64,000 bases of DNA, taken from positions 1,612,001-1,676,000 of the forward strand of contig NZ_CP126242.1 in the NCBI RefSeq assembly GCF_030142045.1, given 5' to 3'. How positions within the stretch are numbered: the first letter of the stretch is position 1; each line of letters opens with the position of its first letter. Made by a program: the position numbers and the translations under genes. This DNA comes from Arthrobacter sp. zg-Y919. Lineage in GTDB: Bacteria > Actinomycetota > Actinomycetes > Actinomycetales > Micrococcaceae. Shown in pieces: positions 60,486 to 64,000 of this stretch. The notes below the pieces were generated by a model, which searched no databases, was not told where the DNA came from, and saw nothing but the letters and a program-made list of their open reading frames with translations.

Positions 60486-61076
60486 GTGCCTGCAACCGGC
60501 ACGGGCCAGCGCCTGTTGGATTCCGCCACGGAAGCCTTCGCAGCCAAGGGGTTCCACGGCACCACCACCCGGGACATTGCGACGGCGGCCGGGGTCACCC
60601 CGGGCGCCGTCTATGTGCACCACCGCTCCAAGGAAGAGCTGCTGTTCAGCATTTCGCTGCACGGGCACGAGCGCACCCTGGCCCTGGTCCGCTCCGGTGC
60701 CGCATCAAGCAGCGATCCCGTGCAGCAGATTGAAACCATGGTCCGCGACTTCGTTCAGTGGCAGGCGGCCAACCGTACTAAGTCCAGCGTGGTGAACTTC
60801 GAGCTGGCCGCCCTTACGGAGGACCACCGCGCCGAGGTGCTGAAGATCCGCCGGGCTGTCGACGCGGAGTTCCGGGCCGTCGTCGACCGCGGACGGCAGG
60901 AAGGCCGGTTCGACGTCGAGGACACCGGACTTGCGGTCCTGGCCCTGCTTTCCCTCTGCGTGGATGTAGCGCGCTGGTACCGCGGCGACGGCCGGCTGAC
61001 CGCTGCCGGCATCGGCCTGCACCACAGCCGGCTTGCTTTGCGGATGCTGGGCGCCGTGCCGGCGCAGTCGTCCTGA
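60486..61076 (+). CDS. TetR-family transcriptional regulator
   Basis: Repressor of 196 residues. The helix-turn-helix reads RLLDSATEAFAAKGFHGTTTRDIATAAGVTPGAVYVHHRSKEELL (about 9-53). The C-terminal effector domain is TetR_C-like (FELAALTEDHRAEVLKIRRAVDAEF). Related regulators govern acyl-CoA and steroid catabolism. A GTG start (60486) follows an excellent GGAGG. A candidate 22-bp palindrome (63252-63273) lies before the acyl-CoA dehydrogenase 2.2 kb away and may be its site. Ligand, perhaps an acyl-CoA, is inferred. Confidence 0.9.
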   Translation: MPATGTGQRLLDSATEAFAAKGFHGTTTRDIATAAGVTPGAVYVHHRSKEELLFSISLHGHERTLALVRSGAASSSDPVQQIETMVRDFVQWQAANRTKSSVVNFELAALTEDHRAEVLKIRRAVDAEFRAVVDRGRQEGRFDVEDTGLAVLALLSLCVDVARWYRGDGRLTAAGIGLHHSRLALRMLGAVPAQSS

Positions 61077-61142
61077 CACACCTGTTGTAAGCCGGGGGCC
61101 GGCGGCATACTGGAAGCCGGACCCTCTGGATCGAGGTACAGC

Positions 61143-61964
61143 ATGGCGGAACTGACAACACTGGTGAGTGGAATCGGCATGGGTGAATCGGCCCGCTGGC
61201 ATGCCGGTGAACTCTGGTTCGCGGACTGGACGGCGGGAACTATCTCGGCGCTGGACTCTGGCGGCAACGTCCGGCGGGTATCGGCCGTGCCGTCGTTCCC
61301 CATCAGTTTCGACTGGCTGCCGGACGGACGGATGGTTGTGGTCTCCGGAACGGACGGCACCGTCCTGCTGGAGGTACCCAATGCCGGGCTGGTCCCGCAC
61401 ACGGACCTGGCGGGGATCTCGGACTATCCGTGGAACGAAATTGCCGTGCATCCCTCCGGCAACATCTACGTCAACGGCATTGGCTATGACTATTCCAGTG
61501 CCGCGCAGGCCAGCGGCATCATTGCGCTCATCCGGCCGGACGGCTCCGTGGACCAGGTGGCGGACGGCCTGGCATTCCCCAACGGCATGCTCGTTTCCGA
61601 CGACGGCGGCACACTGGTGGTCGCCGAGTCCAACGCCGGCCGCCTGGCGTCCTTTGCTATCAGCGGCGACGGCAGCCTCACGCCCGACGGGGAGTGGGCG
61701 GGGGTCTCCGGCAGCGCGCCGGACGGCATCTGCTGGGACGGCGCGGGCGGGATCTGGTTCGCCGAGGTCCCCGGCGAACGCTGCGTCCACGTCCGGGAAG
61801 GGGGAACCGTACTCGATACGGTCCAGCTGGACCGCGGCTGCTTCTCCTGTGCCACCGGCGGCGAGGACGGCGGCCTGCTGTTTATGATGGCCGCCCAGTG
61901 GCCCGAGGTGCTGGACCCCGAAGCCGGCAATACCGGCCAGGTGCTGGGGCTGCGGGTCCGCTAG
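61143..61964 (+). CDS. SMP-30/gluconolactonase/LRE family hydrolase
   Basis: Six-bladed beta-propeller enzyme of 273 residues. GMGESARWHAGELWFADW is the first blade with the metal-binding Glu, NEIAVHPSGNIYVNG carries the central Asn, and LAFPNGMLVSDDGGTLVVAES includes another Asn and Asp. Members hydrolyse lactones or phosphoesters using calcium or another divalent ion. GAGGTACAGC precedes the ATG. It lies between the TetR gene and the convergent acyl-CoA dehydrogenase. Lactone hydrolysis is likely, substrate unknown. Confidence 0.92.
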   Translation: MAELTTLVSGIGMGESARWHAGELWFADWTAGTISALDSGGNVRRVSAVPSFPISFDWLPDGRMVVVSGTDGTVLLEVPNAGLVPHTDLAGISDYPWNEIAVHPSGNIYVNGIGYDYSSAAQASGIIALIRPDGSVDQVADGLAFPNGMLVSDDGGTLVVAESNAGRLASFAISGDGSLTPDGEWAGVSGSAPDGICWDGAGGIWFAEVPGERCVHVREGGTVLDTVQLDRGCFSCATGGEDGGLLFMMAAQWPEVLDPEAGNTGQVLGLRVR

Positions 61965-62002
61965 CCCCTGCACCTGTCCGTTACTGCCACTTCAAGCCAC
62001 TG

Positions 62003-63232
62003 CTAGGCGAACGCGGACAGGCCCGTGATGTGGCGGCCCAGGATCAAGGACTGCATGGAGTCGGTGCCCTCATAGGTGAACACCACCTCCATGTCGGTCA
62101 GGTGCCGGGCCACGTGGTTTTCCAGGAGCAGGCCGTTGCCGCCCATAATGTCGCGGGCCTCCGAGCAGACCCAGCGGCCCTGCCGGGCGGCGAACATCTT
62201 GGCCATCGACGCCATGGGTCCGGTCATCTTCCCCTGGTCGCCGAGCTCGTTGAGGCGGAAGCAGGTCAGCTTGATCGCGGTGACCTGCGCAAGCATGTTC
62301 GCCAGCTTGTTCTGCACCAGCTGGAACCCGGCAATGGGCCGGCCGAACTGCATCCGGTCCTTGGCATAGGCCACGGCAATCTCGTACGCGGCCACCGCAT
62401 GTCCGAGCGCTTCCCAGGCGACTCCCCCGCGGGTCGCGGCCAGCACCTTGTTGACGTCCTTGAATGAGTTGCAGTTGGCGAGGCGGTTTTCGGCGGGAAT
62501 GCGGAGGTCCTCGATGACGATGTCCGGCTGCAGGACCGCCCGCTTGCCGATCTTGCCCGTGATCACGTCAGCCCGGTAGCCGGCGGGGTGGTTGCCGTCG
62601 GCGTCCTTTTCCATCACGAAGGCCTTGACTGCGCCGTCGGCTTCGTCGCGGGCATAGATGATCACGATGTCGGCGAAGCTGGCGTTGCCGATCCACCGCT
62701 TGTTGCCGTTGAGCACGTACGAATCACCGTCGCGGCGGGCGCTGGTTTCGAGGGACACCGAATCGGATCCGTGGCTGGGCTCCGTGAGGGCGAACGCACC
62801 GATTTTCTCGAACCTCGCCATGGCCGGCAGCCAGCGCTGTTTCTGCTCCTCGCTGCCCAGCATGTCGATGCTGCCCATGGCCAGGCCGGAGTGCACACCG
62901 AAGAACGTGTTGATGGAACCGTCGCCCCGGGCAAGTTCGGCAGCCGCGGTGGAGGCGGCCATGCGGCTCATGCCCGGGCAGCCGTACCCCTTGATCGTGC
63001 CGCCGGCAATGTTCAGTGCCGCCAGCTTGGGCACCAACTCGTACGGAACCTCGGCCCGCTCCCAGTAGTCGTTGATGACCGGCAGCAGATCGTTGTCGAC
63101 GAACGCCCGGACACGATCCCGCACGTCACGGGCCTCGTCGTCCAGGAGTTCATCGAGGAGGTAGAGGTCGGCGTCGACGTCGGCCACCGCGGTGGGGTCG
63201 AAGGCCGGGCGCGCGGATTGGGTGACGGTCAT
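62003..63232 (-). CDS. Acyl-CoA dehydrogenase (glutaryl-CoA dehydrogenase-like)
   Basis: FAD flavoenzyme of 409 residues that oxidises an acyl-CoA at C2-C3. AFALTEPSHGSDSVS is the FAD-binding loop, NGNKRWIGNASFADIVIIYARD the middle beta domain, and FTYEGTDSMQSLILGRHITG carries the catalytic Glu in YEGT. Such length and the TYEGT region fit glutaryl-CoA dehydrogenase or a related branch. CAGGAGTCTCC precedes the ATG. A 22-bp palindrome lies at its promoter and suggests control by a TetR-type repressor sensing acyl-CoA. Confidence 0.93.
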   Translation of the reverse strand: MTVTQSARPAFDPTAVADVDADLYLLDELLDDEARDVRDRVRAFVDNDLLPVINDYWERAEVPYELVPKLAALNIAGGTIKGYGCPGMSRMAASTAAAELARGDGSINTFFGVHSGLAMGSIDMLGSEEQKQRWLPAMARFEKIGAFALTEPSHGSDSVSLETSARRDGDSYVLNGNKRWIGNASFADIVIIYARDEADGAVKAFVMEKDADGNHPAGYRADVITGKIGKRAVLQPDIVIEDLRIPAENRLANCNSFKDVNKVLAATRGGVAWEALGHAVAAYEIAVAYAKDRMQFGRPIAGFQLVQNKLANMLAQVTAIKLTCFRLNELGDQGKMTGPMASMAKMFAARQGRWVCSEARDIMGGNGLLLENHVARHLTDMEVVFTYEGTDSMQSLILGRHITGLSAFA

Positions 63233-63251
63233 GGAGACTCCTGACGGAAGG

Positions 63252-63273
63252 ACTAACTAATCGTTCAGTTAGT
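63252..63273. promoter_or_regulatory. 22-bp TetR-type operator before acyl-CoA dehydrogenase
   Basis: ACTAACTRAWCGWTYAGTTAGT pattern: 18 of 22 positions match in the palindrome. It lies 19 bp before the ATG of the dehydrogenase, next to a CATACT -10 candidate, so a bound repressor would block transcription. The TetR gene at 60486 is a candidate regulator. Confidence 0.65.
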
Positions 63274-63365
63274 ATGACCCCCGTCACACCGTCGGTCAAT
63301 GGGGGCACGTCTCCCCCGGCGGGTTGAGCCGTGGCGGGGATCTTCCTTCTGCGATGATCTTCCCC

Positions 63366-63902
63366 ATGACGGACTTTCGCCTGGCCTGGCTGACCACACC
63401 GGAAATGGTCGACAGCCGGCTGCAGGTACAGCTCCGCAGGTGCTGGTACGAAGTGGCCAATGCCGGTGGTGCCGTAGGCTTCCCGTTCCTTCCGGTGCCG
63501 GAAGAGCAGGTCCTTTCGGCCGTGGACTCACTGGTCAGGTCTCTCGGGGAACCCGAGAACCGCCTCCTGGTTGCCACAGTTGAGCGCAGGCTGGCCGGAT
63601 GGCTGCTCCTGGCGGGTAATGCCGGGGCTTTGACCGCACACTGGGCGCGGATCTCCCGGCTGCAGACCGCACTTCCGTTCCGCGGAGCCGGGATCGGGCG
63701 CGCGCTGATGTCGGAAGCCGCCCGGGCAGCGGCGGAGGACTTTGGCCTGGAACAGCTGCATCTTGAAGCACGCGGCGGCGTGGGCCTGGAAGACTTTTAC
63801 CGTTCCAGCGGCTGGCAGGAGGTGGGCCGCCGCCGGGATGCGCTACGGCTTCCCGGCGGCGACCGTGACGAGGTGCTGATGTCCCTGTCGCTGACCTCCT
63901 GA
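63366..63902 (+). CDS. GNAT-family N-acetyltransferase
   Basis: A 178-residue acetyltransferase. The acetyl-CoA loop is LPFRGAGIGRALMSEAA (about 113-129; R/Q-x-x-G-x-G/A type), and LHLEARGGVGLEDFYRSSGWQEVGRR holds the usual beta5-alpha4 elements ending in a conserved Tyr. AVERRLAGWLLL forms beta4. The N-terminal part resembles ribosomal-protein or antibiotic acetyltransferases only loosely. ATG 63366 is the first methionine in the conserved region; TTG 63324 is possible. GATGAT eight bases upstream may be a -10 element. Acceptor unknown. Confidence 0.88.
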   Translation: MTDFRLAWLTTPEMVDSRLQVQLRRCWYEVANAGGAVGFPFLPVPEEQVLSAVDSLVRSLGEPENRLLVATVERRLAGWLLLAGNAGALTAHWARISRLQTALPFRGAGIGRALMSEAARAAAEDFGLEQLHLEARGGVGLEDFYRSSGWQEVGRRRDALRLPGGDRDEVLMSLSLTS

Positions 63903-63909
63903 GACGGTC

Positions 63910-64000
63910 CTAGTGGATGGCCACGCCTTCGGGCAGCTCGTTGGTGGGACGGCGGACGAAGAACGCCGCCGCGACAGCCACCAGTGAAACAACGGCTCCC
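63910..64000 (-). CDS. Membrane transporter, C-terminal fragment (cut by window edge)
   Basis: The last 29 codons are visible: GAVVSLVAVAAAFFV-RRPTNELPEGVAIH and stop (TAG). A final membrane helix followed by a short basic and acidic tail is typical of 14-helix MFS (EmrB/QacA-type) exporters. Too little is present to be sure. Confidence 0.55.
   Translation of the reverse strand, partial: GAVVSLVAVAAAFFVRRPTNELPEGVAIH

Overview
The window is GC-rich, densely packed chromosomal DNA from an actinobacterium, most likely Arthrobacter sensu lato or another Micrococcaceae. Pointers are the strong GC bias, GTG/TTG starts, many starts that look leaderless (a TANNNT hexamer 6-7 nt before ATG), a SOS box of the actinobacterial LexA type (TCGAAC-N4-GTTCGA), a mycothiol-enzyme-type fold, a DUF222/HNH protein and a c-di-AMP riboswitch before a LysM/NlpC hydrolase. 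No rRNA, tRNA, CRISPR array, insertion sequence or prophage was seen.

1-13.8 kb: a catabolic quinate/shikimate dehydrogenase (cut by the window edge) diverges from an MHS-type transporter. Then come an AarF/ABC1 kinase-like protein, a GH3 beta-glucosidase and four glycosyltransferases of three fold types (GT4, GT2/GT7C-like, GT1/28-like, GT4). A hotdog thioesterase, an unknown protein and a DUF4389 membrane protein follow. 13.8-26.2 kb: dihydrolipoyl dehydrogenase, two 505-residue type-B carboxylesterase paralogues flanking an ABC-F ATPase and an arginase-fold protein with an altered metal site, two short-chain dehydrogenases, an acyltransferase, an alpha/beta hydrolase and a GT2. 26.3-31.5 kb: a thiosulfate uptake pair (YeeE/TsuA and TusA-like TsuB), a stand-alone LigD-type polymerase domain, an MFS exporter and the riboswitch-controlled LysM-NlpC/P60 protein.

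31.5-39.5 kb: a complete kdp potassium-uptake operon on the minus strand, reading small ORF - kdpF - kdpA - kdpB - kdpC - kdpD - kdpE. The two leading genes encode 27 and 29 residues and overlap their downstream neighbours. 39.6-47.9 kb: a TetR-SDR pair with a palindromic operator, a GH13 amylase-like enzyme, a class A penicillin-binding protein, a SnoaL-like protein, RNase J with a perfect 16-bp terminator hairpin, and a zinc-ribbon protein. 47.9-64 kb: a GT2-like membrane protein, an imperfect GC-rich repeat tract, the SOS-box-controlled DUF222/HNH gene, YciO, a secreted lipoprotein fusing alkaline phosphatase to glycerophosphodiester phosphodiesterase, a CPA1 antiporter, a second ABC-F protein, a Gly-Ser-Tyr repeat protein beside a Fur-type regulator with its own operator, a DinB/MDMPI-fold protein, YqeY, a TetR regulator, an SMP-30 protein, an acyl-CoA dehydrogenase with a 22-bp operator, a GNAT acetyltransferase and the 3' end of a membrane transporter.

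Most of this is core and housekeeping content. The least explained parts are the glycosyltransferase cluster (4.1-10.8 kb), the phosphatase-phosphodiesterase fusion, the micro-ORF coupled ahead of kdpF, the Cys-substituted arginase-fold protein and the YT-repeat protein next to Fur.
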